Shown here one piece after another: positions 22,415-34,500 of a DNA stretch of 64,000 nucleotides. The notes below the pieces were generated by a model, which worked only from the letters and a program-made list of their open reading frames with translations, was not told the DNA's origin and ran no database searches. Location: the NCBI GenBank assembly GCA_006352455.1, contig VANL01000089.1, positions 1-64,000 of the forward strand, written 5' to 3'. Within the stretch, counting starts at the first letter, position 1. Each line of letters opens with the position of its first letter. The DNA is from Brachionus sp. 'Tiscar' (taxonomy: Eukaryota > Rotifera > Eurotatoria > Ploima > Brachionidae). Position numbers and translations under genes: made by a program.

Positions 22415-24436
22415 ATGAAATATGGACATATTTTTATTGCAGTTGGATTTTTGCTGATGATCAAATGGTAATTTTTTTTTTTTTAAATTGAATTGATATT
22501 AAAGCATGAGTTAGGCTGAAATTTTGATTCTAGGTCAATTTGACTAAAGAATTTCTTTTAATTTTCAAACTTATTACTTTTATTTTGTCAAATTTAAATT
22601 TAACAAGTATTTATGGAAAATTTTGATTATAATAAAAATTGCATGATCAAAAAATTTGAATAGATTTAATAATTTTTTTTTGTTATTTTAAGTCAGAGTA
22701 TCAAAGAAAAATTTGATTCATTTATAAACAGACAATGTCCAGAATTGGACACAACTCGAATTGGACTAATTTTCATTTTTCTTCCTCAACGTAATATCGA
22801 TGTTCAACCATATCAAAGCACGACTTCGGAAGGACTCGTATTCAAAACAAATCACTATTATTCACTTCTTACACTGAGCAAGCTATTTAAACCAAATTCA
22901 ACTAACAGAGTCTTGTTCTATTACATAAATGAAGCTAGAAAGCCAACCAGCAATCACTATAATCAATGGCTAAACGATTCTTACTGGAACTCAAAGTTGC
23001 CAATTGAAGCATTTAAATTTATCAATCTTGATTATAAATTAGAGGACAATGATTTTAATCTTTTTGAATTAGTGAATCAAATAAAGAGCGATTCTTCGAG
23101 ACTTTTTGATTTGCCCAAAGAAAAATATATTCTAGTAACTAGTGATGTAGTTATTGGACCTAAAATATTTTCGTGTTTTGTCGAAGATCCAATTTCTAAA
23201 AGTCAAGATACCTCCAATATACTGAGCACAGAATACATTAAAGCTCAGACTCGGATGCAATGCTACGATGCCATTAACCGAAATAAAAATAATTTCTATT
23301 CGTTTCTGTACAAATTTGACTACATCCATAATTTGAATGACTTTAGTGGAATATTTATATGGAATAATCAATTTTCAAATAATATAAGCCAAGAATTTGT
23401 TAATTTTAACAATTTTTACAAATGCACATACCGTAACGATGTAATAAAAGATTCAAAAGATGATTTTTTCGACTCATTTTGCATATTTGGCTTTGAACTA
23501 GCTATTTATGAGTCACCTTTATTTCAAGATTTATTCTATGATGATAAAAGTAATTTTAAAAATTTTGCTCGAAAGCATTTATTCGGAAGTTCAAAACCAA
23601 TAAAATACGAAATCTCAAACATTCCGGTCATTCCAAACATAGTACATTTAATATGGTTTAGTCCGAATCAGTTTAGAAAAATGAAATTCATCGAATATTT
23701 GTGTCTAAAGAGCATTATATATGTTTTGAAACCAGATAAAATAAAAATACATGGAGATCATGAGCCTGTTGACTGCAAATATTGGAAAGAACTAAAAAAA
23801 AATCCAAAAATTGAATGGGTACATAGAGAAAAACCTTTGTACAAATATAATCAAAATTTTAGCCAATCGCCCATTCAACATTTGGCTGATGTCGCTCGAC
23901 TTGAGGTCTTGTACGAAGAGGGTGGCATTTACAGTGATTTTGATATTCTATGGATCAAGCCGCTTGAAAAATTTAGATACATGAATGTTGATTTAATTGC
24001 ATCAAATGATTTGACTAGTTATTGCTTAGAATTTCCATTTAATATACAAATAGGGGCTTTTATGGCCCCCAAAAGGTCAGAATTTCTGAAACTCTGGCTA
24101 AATGGCTACCAAGAAAAATATCATTTGTTTCCGGGTGACTATGTTGCTGTATCAATGTGTGAACCTTACAAGCTTTATGAAAAGTATCCGCATAAGGTTT
24201 TTATTGAAAATAGACTGCAGATGATTTTTTTCAATGGTTGGTCAGCTTTTATACCACGATACATTGATATTGAACAAGAAAAATTAAAAGAGTTTAACGA
24301 AAATTTAGACTGGTTAAATGATGGAACTCATGGATATCATTTACCAAGACATGGTGAATTATATACTGAAATGGATTTCAAAAATGCCAATAAATCTTTA
24401 CCAATTAAAATAGCCGAGTACATCTTAAATCTTTGA
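22415..24436 (+). CDS. DXD-type sugar transferase, signal-anchored
   Basis: Two exons (22415-22467, 22693-24436), 598 residues. The short first exon encodes MKYGHIFIAVGFLLMIKC, a signal peptide or signal anchor, so the protein acts in the Golgi/ER lumen or is secreted. The C-terminal half belongs to the glycosyltransferase sugar-binding DXD family (Gly_transf_sug, related to OCH1 and alpha-1,4 transferases). It has IPNIVHLIWFSPNQFRKMKF, then HLADVARLEVLYEEGGIYSD followed by FDILWIKPL, with the metal and nucleotide-sugar binding DXD at Asp433-Phe-Asp435. The 290 N-terminal residues are not recognised. Without the first exon the protein would lack any ATG start and targeting signal, which supports the join. 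Donor and acceptor sugars cannot be inferred. Confidence 0.8.
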
Positions 24437-25009
24437 AAGTGCCTTAATTTATTATAATTTTGAAATAAATATTTTTAAAATTTTTCAAAATCTCGTTTGG
24501 TTAAAGATACCTTATTTTAAGGAAATCAATGCAATAAGAATTATTAGTTGTTTTTTTTTACCTTATCTTCATTCAAGAGAAAAATAATTGTTTAACTAAA
24601 AAAAATTTTTTGTTGTCAATATATTCACCAAAATTTTCTCTTCACAGATTACCAAGATTTATATATAAATGACTTGCATTTCAATAGTCCAAATTATTAA
24701 AAGATGATCAAATTTTAATTGTCAAATGTTTTCCCTGCTTCAAGCATTCAATAAAGAGCGCTCTGATTGCCGTTGGTCTCAATACAATTGCTACATGCTG
24801 GTAAAATTTTCCTTGCTAAAAATCATGCTTGTTTGCCGACAAAAAAATTTTTTACAAATCAAAATTATGATTACAATACTTTTATTTTGAAGATTTAAAA
24901 GGAAATATTTTTTATTTTTATTATATATGAAATACATACACTAATAATTTCACAGTATTTTAAGCTAAAAAATCAACAGATTAAAATAAGCCATTTATCA
25001 TTTTTAAGC

Positions 25010-25080
25010 TTTGCTGATTTTATAATTATAAAATCAGCAAAATATTTAATTCAAAATTTAAATTTTGAATTAAATATTTT
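25010..25080. repeat. Two adjoining perfect palindromes
   Basis: 25010-25041 is a perfect 32-base palindrome (arms from TTTGCTGATTTTATAA). 25039-25080 is a perfect 42-base palindrome (arms from AAAATATTTAATTCAAAATTT). They overlap by three bases and have no spacer at either centre. Confidence 0.85.
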
Positions 25081-25869
25081 AAACAACTAAAAAAAAAAAT
25101 TCTAAAAAAAAATTACTAACAGGTGGAGGAGTATCCTGAATAGAACTAAAAGTAATATTTATAGTAAATTAAAGATTGATGGAATTATTAAAATACCAAA
25201 AATATTCTCAGTTTTTATTATTTATTCTAATTAAACCAGGATCAATAAAAAGGTTATATATTTAATTAGCAAATATTTATTATAACTTTAAAATGAAATT
25301 CGTTGCGTCACAAAAATTGACGTCGATTGAAAAAAATATTATATAATAATTTTTTTGAGTACAGTGGATTGGAAGGTCAAATTTTGGAAGACATTTGAAT
25401 AATTTTAGTTCGTTGTATCGAGTATTTTTAAAGATTTAAGGAGCTACAATTAAATCTAATCACAAATTTAATTTATTATTTATCAAGAATTTATTAATCT
25501 ATTACTATTTTGGTTTTTTCTAATTTGAAAATTGTGCTTTTATTGCTATTAAAGTTGTATTTAGTATTTAGTATATAAAGGATTATTTTTTTATACAATA
25601 TAACTTTTAACATTTTAAAGTTCAAACAATTATTAAATAAAAATAATTCAATAATAAACTTTTGTTACCAAAACTTAAAAGAAAATCTAAGAATATCAAA
25701 AGTAATTTCACTTAATTTACACTTTGAATTAACCAAGTTAAATGTAATGATAATTTACAATAAAATGAATATGTGGATTTGCAACAAATGTGATATTTAA
25801 TTTTTTATTTTGGTTTTGGCCTATTTTATTTTGTTCATTCTTTCTTTATTTTTTTTCTCTTATTTTTTT

Positions 25870-25910
25870 ACATCGCCTTTAAGGCGTTCATTGAAATAAA
25901 TAAATAAATG
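25870..25910 (+). mobile_element. Probable LINE 3' tail
   Basis: ACATCGCCTTTAAGGCGTTC, then ATTGAAATAAATAAATAAAT. A short GC-richer segment followed by a tetranucleotide run is the usual 3' end of a non-LTR element. It resembles 16981-17010. Confidence 0.4.
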
Positions 25911-26017
25911 ATAAACAATCGAAACTCTGAAATCAAAATCAAAATAATATTATGCCTATCTTATTCTTAAAAAGGTAGATAAAATACGTTCATAAAATTT
26001 TAAAAAGAGATTTATCT

Positions 26018-26079
26018 TTCAGTGCTGGTTATATCGACACATTAATAGTAATCAGACGGCTCTTCCAGCAATTTCATCA
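26018..26079 (-). ncRNA. C/D-box snoRNA, downstream copy
   Basis: The 62 bases are identical to the copy at 26446-26507. On the minus strand they carry a C box (ATGATGA), a D' box (CTGA) in the middle, and a D box (CTGA) near the 3' end. The flanks TTTATCT and AGATAAA form a perfect seven-pair terminal stem around C and D. It lies about 160 bases beyond the RPS16 stop codon, in the 3' UTR or a downstream intron. C/D snoRNAs guide 2'-O-methylation of rRNA or snRNA. I could not assign the target. Confidence 0.85.
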
Positions 26080-26237
26080 TAGATAAATAAAATAAAATAA
26101 ATTTAAATCAAAAATTTAATTTAATTTCTTTCGAGAGTGATTTTATTTAACGAAATATATATAATAATTTAGGAATATATTGTAGGTATTTCGCATAGAA
26201 CCACATCCCAAAAAAAATATAAAATAAATTTTTTCGT

Positions 26238-26976
26238 TCATCTGTAAGATTTTTGGTATCTGGCACGAGCACCTGGACCACCAAATTTCTTTGGCTCACA
26301 TCTTCTTGGATCAGCTACAATCAATGTTCTATCGTATTGAGTCAAGATACTTTTAATTTCTTTTTTTGAGGCCTCATCGACGACTTAAAAAATAATCAAT
26401 GGTAAAAATAATTTTTTTTTCAAACAAGACTTATGAGAGTAAAAATTCAGTGCTGGTTATATCGACACATTAATAGTAATCAGACGGCTCTTCCAGCAAT
26501 TTCATCACTATTATCTCTCAAGGTCTTAAAATATTTTGTGTTGAGTGAAAATTACATTTTTGGTAGTAAGCGACTAAAGATTTAGCAATGGCTTGACGGA
26601 TGGCGTAAACTTGGGCAACTTGACCACCACCCTTAACTCTGATTCGAATGTCAACAGCTGAAAATTTATCTCTTCCTAATAAAAGAATTGGTTCTTCTAA
26701 CTACAATAATCAATTTAGAATGTTTTAAAATATTTTTCTTGTTCAAATTTTACTTTGTATCTAAGGCATTGAGGTTCGACTAAGTGTAATGGTCTTCCGT
26801 TGACTCGGATTAAGCCTCTACCTTCTGTGCACAACGAAACAGCGGTGGCGTTTTTCTTAAATTTTAGACTAAATTATTATTTATTCCAATAAAAAAGATT
26901 ATAAAGTAAAAAATTAGTTTTTTACTTTTCTACCGAAGCATTGAACTCGGTTTTTTACAGGAGCTGGAGTAGACAT
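26238..26976 (-). CDS. RPS16: Ribosomal protein uS9 (S16), small subunit
   Basis: Four exons on the minus strand: 26926-26976, 26754-26855, 26556-26700, 26238-26383. They give 147 residues, the usual length for S16. The protein reads VKNRVQCFGRK, then KNATAVSLC, GLIRVNGRPL, VEPQCLRYK, EEPILLLGRDKFSAVDIRIR, VKGGGQVAQVYAIRQAIAKS and YDRTLIVADPRRCEPKKFGG, ending in ARARYQKSYR. The basic C-terminal tail of uS9 reaches the P-site tRNA in the 40S subunit. All introns are short (53-172 bases); the last one carries a C/D snoRNA on the same strand, the usual arrangement for ribosomal-protein hosts. Glu and Pro at EPKK replace human ESKK, a trivial change. Confidence 0.97.
26446..26507 (-). ncRNA. C/D-box snoRNA in RPS16 intron 3
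   Basis: On the minus strand: C box GTGATGA, D' box CTGA, D box CTGA. An outer stem of GAGAG with CTCTC closes the ends. It lies inside the 172-base last intron of RPS16, co-oriented with the host gene, so it would be processed from the excised intron. It is identical over 62 bases to 26018-26079 although the flanks differ. Confidence 0.88.
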
Positions 26977-28139
26977 TCTGATTTATCTATGAAAAGAAAA
27001 ATATATTTAAAATATTGGCTGATAATTGCTATTGATTTTTAGAAATATTTTTAACAATCACGCTTTAACATGAATATCAAAAATTTTAAAGCACAGAAAA
27101 ACGAGTGAAATTTTTTGCATTTATGTATGCATTGGTAAATATTTCAAATGAGTAGAATCACGTTGAATTTTAGACTAGCATATGAAAGCTAACAACCTTC
27201 ACCTTGGTAATTTTAATTTAATATAGAATGGGACTATGAAATTTTTATAATTTTTTATGCTCTCATTTTTTCAATTTTTTCATTAGATGAATAAGAAAAA
27301 TTTGCTTTGAAAATTATTAATATTCAATTTTGAAAAATTTTCTTAACTTTATAAGAGTAAATTTTTTAAATGCTTATTTTAATTAAAATTGTAAATTCAT
27401 CGCGCAACTGCTTATATAATAATTAATTCTTTGGTTTATATATAAAATATTTGAAATGAAAAAATATTATTTTTACTTATTAATTATCACTATTATCACA
27501 ATCGAATTAATTTTTTTGCCTAAAATCAAAACCTGAATAAATAAAAAATTTTACAATTGAAAAAGTAAAATATTATTTTTAAATTAAATTTCGAGCTTAA
27601 TTATAATTTGGATAGCGGTTTTTAAATAAAATAATTTCAAAAAATTGCAAATATTTAATTTTTTTTTAAAATGTTTTAAAAATTTCGCATTTAAAGATCT
27701 GCTTCTAATTGATGAAAAAATGATAAGCAAAATAGTTATAAGAAAATTTTTATCAAACATTGATTATTAGCATTGTAAAAAAAATTTTAAAATTAATTTC
27801 AAACTCATTTTTCAATTATTTTCTGCTTAAAATTCAAAAAGTAAATTTTTTCCAGCATATTGTTACAACAATTAAGCATTGATAAAAAAAATTTTCATGG
27901 CTTTAAAAATACTCCATATTTAAGTTTATAAGATAGTTGAAGTTTGTAATAAAAAATTATTATTAAATGAACGTTTTTAAAATTTTTGCTAGAAAATAAT
28001 TTATTGTAGATTAGATATTTTAATTTAAAAGATTTTTATATCAATCTAAAAATTAATCTGATTAATTAAAATCTAATTAATTAAAATGTTTATTTTTGTT
28101 TGTTTTTTTTTTTCAAATAAAATTAAGGTATTAGGAAAT
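26977..28139. other. Intergenic, no gene seen
   Basis: AT-rich sequence between RPS16 and the carbonic anhydrase gene, both on the minus strand. The promoter of RPS16 must lie in its left part. No other feature was recognised. Confidence 0.45.
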
Positions 28140-29349
28140 CTAATGAATTGATTTTAAAAAACAAATCAGGACATAAAAAAAAGATATAATGAAATATCCT
28201 TCTAGCTTTCTAGCTGTATTGTGTATAATGCATTGATATTTTGAATGAGACTTGGCCAATTTTCCTGTTTCAACTCTGAAACTTGTAGAAATTTCCCGAT
28301 TGAAAATTTTCTGAGGATCTCTGAAATTAATTCTTAATTGATTGCGTCTAAAATTTTCCATCTTAGCTCGAAATAAATTAAAAAATAATTTTTAGATTTT
28401 AGATGAAAAAAATACTTGTTCAGATGAAATGTTAATATAAGTTGTAAATAAATTCCAAATAACTCCTTCGGTACAGGGAGGTGTTGTCAGACTTCCTGTA
28501 TAACGATAGTAATCCAAATTATTAAGATCAGGAAGCAAAGAGCTCAAATTAAAAGATATATTTTGCCAATCTAAAATTTAATTATTTCAGTTTAAAAAAA
28601 AAAATTCTAAAAATTTTACAGCCTGCTTTTCTAGCAACATTTACACCATTAAGAAGATTGTCCAAATTTTTATTCTTATCCTTACTCAGCTTTTTTTAGG
28701 AAAAAAATTTATCCAACTGATTTAAAATCTTAAATATAAATATTTTACTTTGAACAAGAATCCAAGAACAGTAAAATTGCCGTCAGCCGATCTATGCACC
28801 AAATGCATCTAAAAAATTGTTTTATTTTAGATTAAATTATTTTTTAAAGCTCAATACTTCCAGTGGAAATTTTTCTCCATCGATACGGTGTTCACTTCCT
28901 TGAAAATTGTTAAAACCCCAATGAAAATGAAATTGGACAAGATTGAATTCTTTCTGAAAATTGCTTCCATTTATTGAAAACTTTTCCCCGTTTATATTTT
29001 TAACAATTACTAAAATTAAAATTTAGATTTGATTATTTCCAACATCTTATCTACCAGTGTGGCCATTATGAGATACATTCCAATTAGAATTTTTTTCATA
29101 ATTAAAAAAATTAATTTTTTGTAAATTTGAATCGAATTCCAAGTAGTCTGGTGTAATATCGATTGGGGATTGTTTTTTTCCCCTACAGTTTAAGAATTCT
29201 TCCTTCCAAAAATCTGGTCCTTGAGACTCATAATTCCAATTAGAGTCTTTTGATACACCTTTACAAATTGATTAATCATCTGATCAGATTTAATTAATTA
29301 AATTACTTAAAGAAATTCCGATTATTAGATAAAATATTAAAAAAAGCAT
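28140..29349 (-). CDS. Alpha-class carbonic anhydrase, secreted or membrane-anchored
   Basis: Seven exons on the minus strand: 29307-29349, 29055-29258, 28858-29009, 28749-28808, 28620-28689, 28416-28570, 28140-28361; 301 residues. The first exon encodes a signal peptide (MLFLIFYLIIGISLS). The enzyme core has GPDFW, QSPIDI, HNGHTV (His81, the proton shuttle), FHFHWG (zinc ligands His110 and His112), EMHLVH (third ligand His135), YYRYTGSLTTPPCTEGVIW and NFRDPQKIFNREI. All active-site residues I can place are present, so it should interconvert CO2 and bicarbonate. The end, GYFIISFFYVLICFLKSIH, is hydrophobic and suggests a GPI signal or C-terminal membrane anchor, as in CA4-like enzymes. The first exon is the least conserved but restores frame and secretion. 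Confidence 0.9.
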
Positions 29350-29833
29350 TTATACTCAATCGCCTTGTCTACTTGGAAATAAGCTTATTAATTTACGCCA
29401 ATTCAAGTAAAAATTATTAAGACTTTAAAAAAAATATAAATTAGTTAAATTTTTAATGTAAAATAAGTAATTTAAGATGAATAGGCTCTAATGAAAAATG
29501 ATATTTACGAAAACTTTTTGCTTAACTTATGATTAAAAATTGTAAAATAGGGGAATCTTGAATCTTGGAAAAGGTACAAGTAGAAATGTTTTTTATTTAA
29601 AGTTTACATAAACATTATTTCGATTAATTAGAACTTCTACTTCTTGAGGCACATATCTAGGATTCATTAGAATTGAAGATTAATTTATTGAAAATGATTT
29701 TTCAGTATCTAGAAATAATCAAATTAAGTTATTAAATTTTATTAGATGAAAAAAAAATATAAAACATTTGATTGTAAATTTCTCTAACACTTTCTTTTAA
29801 CTGAATTGGTATATTCTTCATTAAATTTGCTGG
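29350..29833. other. Spacer between two minus-strand genes
   Basis: A minus-strand open stretch at 29602-29673 could encode 23 residues (NPRYVPQEVEVLINRNNVYV then NFK), but no splice partner supports it. Nothing else was recognised. Confidence 0.35.
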
Positions 29834-31558
29834 TTAATCTTCTTGCTTCTCCTTGTTTTTCTGATCATTTGGCTTTAAATAAACAAAATTGATTAGCAAA
29901 TTATTAGATTGCATTTGGATTATTTGGAAACAAGCTTTACATAATTAGAAAAAGTTTATTTGTATTTTTTAAGATTGACTTTAATATAAAATAAACTAAG
30001 ATCAACGTAATCTGAAATTCATTAAATAATTCTAAGTTATGAGATCCAAAAAGAAAAAAGCTATAATTATAAAGCATGTGCTGAGTGATAAATTAATTGT
30101 AAAACATATCCATAATATGTTCTTGAATATTAAACCATTTCTTAGAAAAAGTAACTAATTATTGATATATTTATGGAATTTTTAGCTTTGATCTTTTTAT
30201 CAGAAATCAAGTAAAATATTTTGATTGATTTTTAATTTCTAATTAGATAAGAACTAAGGTTTTGATTCTAATTTATTAATTTATTAGAACTTACTTCTAT
30301 TTCATTTAAATTTGATGATTGGTTTAATTGATCTATTAATTGTTGCCCTTGCTTTAAAAAAAATATTGAATTAACTAAAAAAATTGAAATTTAAAAAAAA
30401 ATTATTTTATTTACTGAAATCAAATTTTCAATGCTTTTATGAAGCACAGTGTGCTCGAGTAGTTTGCTTTGATTGACACTGGAGTCTATTTTTTTACTTC
30501 TTAAATTTGTACTCGACTGTTTGGAATATTCTCTATGGTGAATAAATATAAAATTAAGAAATTAATACTAATATTTACAAAATTTGTTGAATGAAAATTT
30601 ATATCCTTTTTATTACGTAAAAATTTTTAAGTTACTTTTTATTTTTGTCATTGTCATCCAAGTAATTGAAACGATAGAAATGATTTGGATTTGAATTGTT
30701 TGCTTTCCAAGGTGGATGATTTAGACTTGAAGGTTTTACAGGTTTTCTAGAATTGGCGATGGAGTTTTTTATAAATTTATTGAAGCCAAATTTTCCATAA
30801 GTCAAGTCCTCTAAATTAATTTCACTTCTCTCTGTTGTGGCTGGAGTTGACGGTTTTTTTACTGGAATGTATTGAAGGGCTTTTATATTTTCAATATAAA
30901 ATTGTTTCCAGATTCCGTTTTCAAATGAATTTGGAATATAGTTTAAATTCCAGCCGAATCTTAAACATTTAGGCATCCAAAGTTGATCGCATTCGGACAA
31001 CATTTTCCAATACCAGCATACTTGGGCGCATCTTGATAAACTTCTAGGATCCAGATAAGAGAAAATATATAAGCATATCACTCTTGGTAGAATTCGAGTA
31101 AAATCAATGTGATAGACTGGTGATATTTTATTCAACGCTTCTCTAGTTGCAAACAATTGTTTTGGTTTGCAAACTGAAAGCATCTCTTCAATAGCTTGAC
31201 GTCTTTGGCTATCATTCCAGGTTTCGAACCATTTTAAAAACAATTGTTTTCTTTCTTCATAAAGCTTTTGATTTGACTTTTCATCACTCAACGGAGTCCA
31301 TGTACTGTACAAAGTTGACTTTTCATTCTCATACGAGACAAGATTGGTGTCACCCAAAGTTTTTTTAAGCGATTTATGGGAAACACTTACGCCAGGTGGA
31401 TAAAACGGAACTCTATTCTCATTAGTCTTGGATAATTTTAATTTTGAATCGCTGGTCTTTGTTTTTGTGAGAAAATCTGACTTGGTGCTTATATTTGTTT
31501 TGCTTGAACTCAAGGATTTATTAATTAACGATAGATCTTTAAAGCTTATCTCATTCAT
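29834..31558 (-). CDS. FBXO16: F-box only protein 16
   Basis: Minus strand. Exon 1 is 30636-31558, exon 2 30415-30532, exon 3 30295-30351, and a tentative last exon 29834-29872; about 378 residues. It is collinear with human FBXO16: STWTPL (85-90), LYEERKQLFLKWFETWNDSQ (99-118), the F-box ILPRVICLYIFSYLDPRSLS (156-175) continuing RCAQVCWYWKMLSECDQLWM, then KCLRFGW, GIWKQFYI, HPPW and FYRFNYLDDND. F-box proteins bring substrates to SCF (SKP1-CUL1) ubiquitin ligases; the F-box binds SKP1. The 80-residue serine/lysine-rich N-terminal extension is not in the human protein. Exons 2 and 3 keep the frame but have only low-complexity support, and the final exon (PNDQKNKEKQED, stop) follows a 422-base intron. 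A perfect X-box lies upstream. Confidence 0.9.
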
Positions 31559-34500
31559 TTTTAATTTTAAGCCTTAAAATATGTTCAACAAATGTTTTGG
31601 CTATTCATTATTTCAAAATCTTGTGATGATTTCAATTTTTTGCTGGCTATAAAAGAATTTTATGTTACCATAGAAACCGACATCTAAATCAATAGTTAAA
31701 GTTCAAGGTTATTTTATCGATTTTTAAAAAAACTTTAATTTTCATACTTAGTTTGCTATTATATTTTTTTTAAAGGAATTGAGTAAAACCTTTTTTTTAA
31801 ATTTAAATTTACATTATATAAATTTTTAGTAGAATTATCGCTAAATATTTTCGAATTTATCTATATTTTAATAAATATTATTTAATTCCATAAAAAAAAG
31901 CTTTTTTTTTTATTTTAGTTAAAGTTTTATAATCTCTGTAAATTATTTTTTGATTCAGTATAAAAATTTAAGTTGTTTAACTAATAATAGACTTAGATTT
32001 GATTAATTTTTTTATAAATAGACCTGCTTACTTTCGATTTTTTTTCGATATGTCAGAAAAAATGTAAGCTTTTCTAATTGATTTAATAAATTATCAAATT
32101 TATTATTTAAAAAATATTTTTGAGCTCTTGGTTCTTATATGCTTTTTATTTTATGAATTTTAGGACTAAATTCATGCCTTTTAAGAAAAAAATAGTGATA
32201 AACAAAATCGGAAAAATCTCATAGGCAAAAAGCATTTTTATATTTATTATCGATCGATATAGCAAAATATTATAAGAAACATACACCTAATTTTTTTTCA
32301 AAAATACTTAAAGCAGATTAACAAATATTAAACAAAACAAGCGTTTAGAACAATTTAATTTTCTGTAGTTCCTTATATAACAAGAAAAAAATTGTTCATC
32401 TAAGCTAGCTTATATAGCTCAGCATAATTGATAGAAGAAACATGCATAAATAAATAGGAAAGGTTTGAATTTTAAAAAAAAAGCTTTAAATGCAAGTTTC
32501 ATTTTACTTAGTTTACATAATTTTGGTAACTTTCAAACACGGTGTCACATTACAAAAATTAGTATTGAATCTCACTCTCTTAGTTTATAATTAAGAACAA
32601 TTTTTAATTTGATAGATGAGTTAAAATTTTAAATATTTATAAGCATTCGTTTATCATTAATTATTGACTTTTTTGTTTAGATTCGATAGCTATCGGATTC
32701 TGGATTTTCCTCTTCAATGAGCCAATAAAGACAGTTTAACATCACAAATCGATGTTAAATTTAGTTTATTGATTTTTTTTCAAATTAGTATTTTATATTA
32801 GTTTTTGAATCAAAAAATTTTTTTGTGACATTAAAAATTAGCCTTTGAAATAATTTATTGATAAAGAAAACAAATTATTTTATTTGATTAAGGAAATAAC
32901 TTTTTTTTCAAGTTTAAAAAATTCGGAATTCTTTTTCTAAATTTAAGTTTTATTTGAATAATTTTAGTTACATATGACGTAATAAAATAAAAAATCATCC
33001 GTCAACAGACTTAAAATTATATATTATTTTTCTACTATTTTTAACCATTTTATTTTAATTTAAATTCCGGTATTTTAAAAATCAAAAACTATGCTCTTCG
33101 CATTTAAATCAAAATTTAACTTTTATTTTAATTTTCAAATAAAATAAAAAATTGGTTATTAATAAATCATTGAAGGTCAAAAATTGTAAAAAATAAAAAT
33201 TGTTTTATTTAATTTGCTAATAACAAATATATATATTTTTTATAATTTTCATTAGCCTTATGCAAAATATTTATCCCGCAATTTATTTTCGAAACAACAG
33301 GTATATTTATAATGATTTAAGCAGATTCTTCAATCTTTTGTTTTTACCGAGTACTCTTAGTATTATAAGTAGATAAACACATATTGTAAATAAAAAAACT
33401 ACAAATACACAAAAAAAAATGAGTATTATATTTTAAATGAATAAATTATCTAATCGGAAAATTAATTAAACAAAAACTCTTCGTCAAAATTGAAAAGTTA
33501 AAAGTACAGTAAAAGGATTTTTAAAAATATTTGACGCATAAGCATGTTTCTTATTAAAAATGTAAGAGTAATCTTAAAAAAGAAATCAATTAGATTTGGT
33601 AATAAAAACAAGAACAAAAACGAGATAATTTCGTTTTTTCTTTGAAAAAAAAATTATGTTTTAATAATTTTAAGCTAAATCACTTTTGTTTTGTTACTTA
33701 TCAAATCTTTGAGGCAGTTGAAAATTAAAACACTTTTATTTTGACAAAAAAATTTGCAATTAATTAAATTTTCTAATAATTTTTCAGAAATAGCTCATTA
33801 ATAATGAAGCTATTTGAAAGCAAAGACCCTTAAGGAAATTGCTAGATTCTATAGATTTTCAATATTCTATTTTTAAATAAAAATCTATTATGTAAAATAC
33901 TAATTTGTATTTAACAACAGATGAAAGCTTTCATGATCTAAAATCTTCTTCCTCTTAAACTTATGCTTGAATTATGGCATAGTCCGCTCAAATAACTTAA
34001 GAGTTTTTAAAATTTAAAAGCAGTAAAAAATTTTAAGATTTAAGATTTATATTTTTTATTTTTTGTTGTTATCTATTCAAAATATTAATTTTTAATTGTA
34101 AGATAATTTTTCCTGATTACAAAGTATCAGTTTTTATGGATGCAGTTGTTTTTAGTCAAGCAAACAATATCTAGAATTTTTGATAAAAACTTAAAGGCAA
34201 ATAAAAGTATTTTTAAGTAATTGTTAATTCATTTCTTTTGTTTGTATTTATAGATATTTTTGTTTATTTAAGTGAGTCATTAAAGCATACATAAGCGTGA
34301 TTAATTTAGTCACGTGCGATATTAATAAAATAACCATATAATATTTTTCTTAATAAAACTGCAATTAAAAGTTTTTTAGAGGCTCTAGAAAAATAAAAAT
34401 ATTTGAGAAATTTTCAAAACGTGCTTTGAATCTAACCATTTTATCTTTTTATGACTGCTAGATTTTATCAAAATCGAAAAATTAATTGATTAACAGAAAT

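Larger units (their letters stand above)
24437..26017. other. Intergenic with palindromes and repeat relic
   Basis: Holds the twin palindromes at 25010-25080, a LINE-like tail at 25870-25910, and unproven minus-strand exon-like segments at 24708-24815 and 25112-25150. The rest is AT-rich with no gene seen. Confidence 0.4.

Noticed and set aside
29602..29673. 23-residue minus-strand frame between FBXO16 and the carbonic anhydrase
   Set aside because: The composition looks protein-like, but it is too short and has no supported splice partner or homologue.
30260..30294. Read-through end of FBXO16 after exon 3
   Set aside because: The codons beyond 30295 are the consensus donor GTAAGT followed by AT-rich codons and a stop. 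Splicing to 29872 keeps the frame, though this last exon remains tentative.
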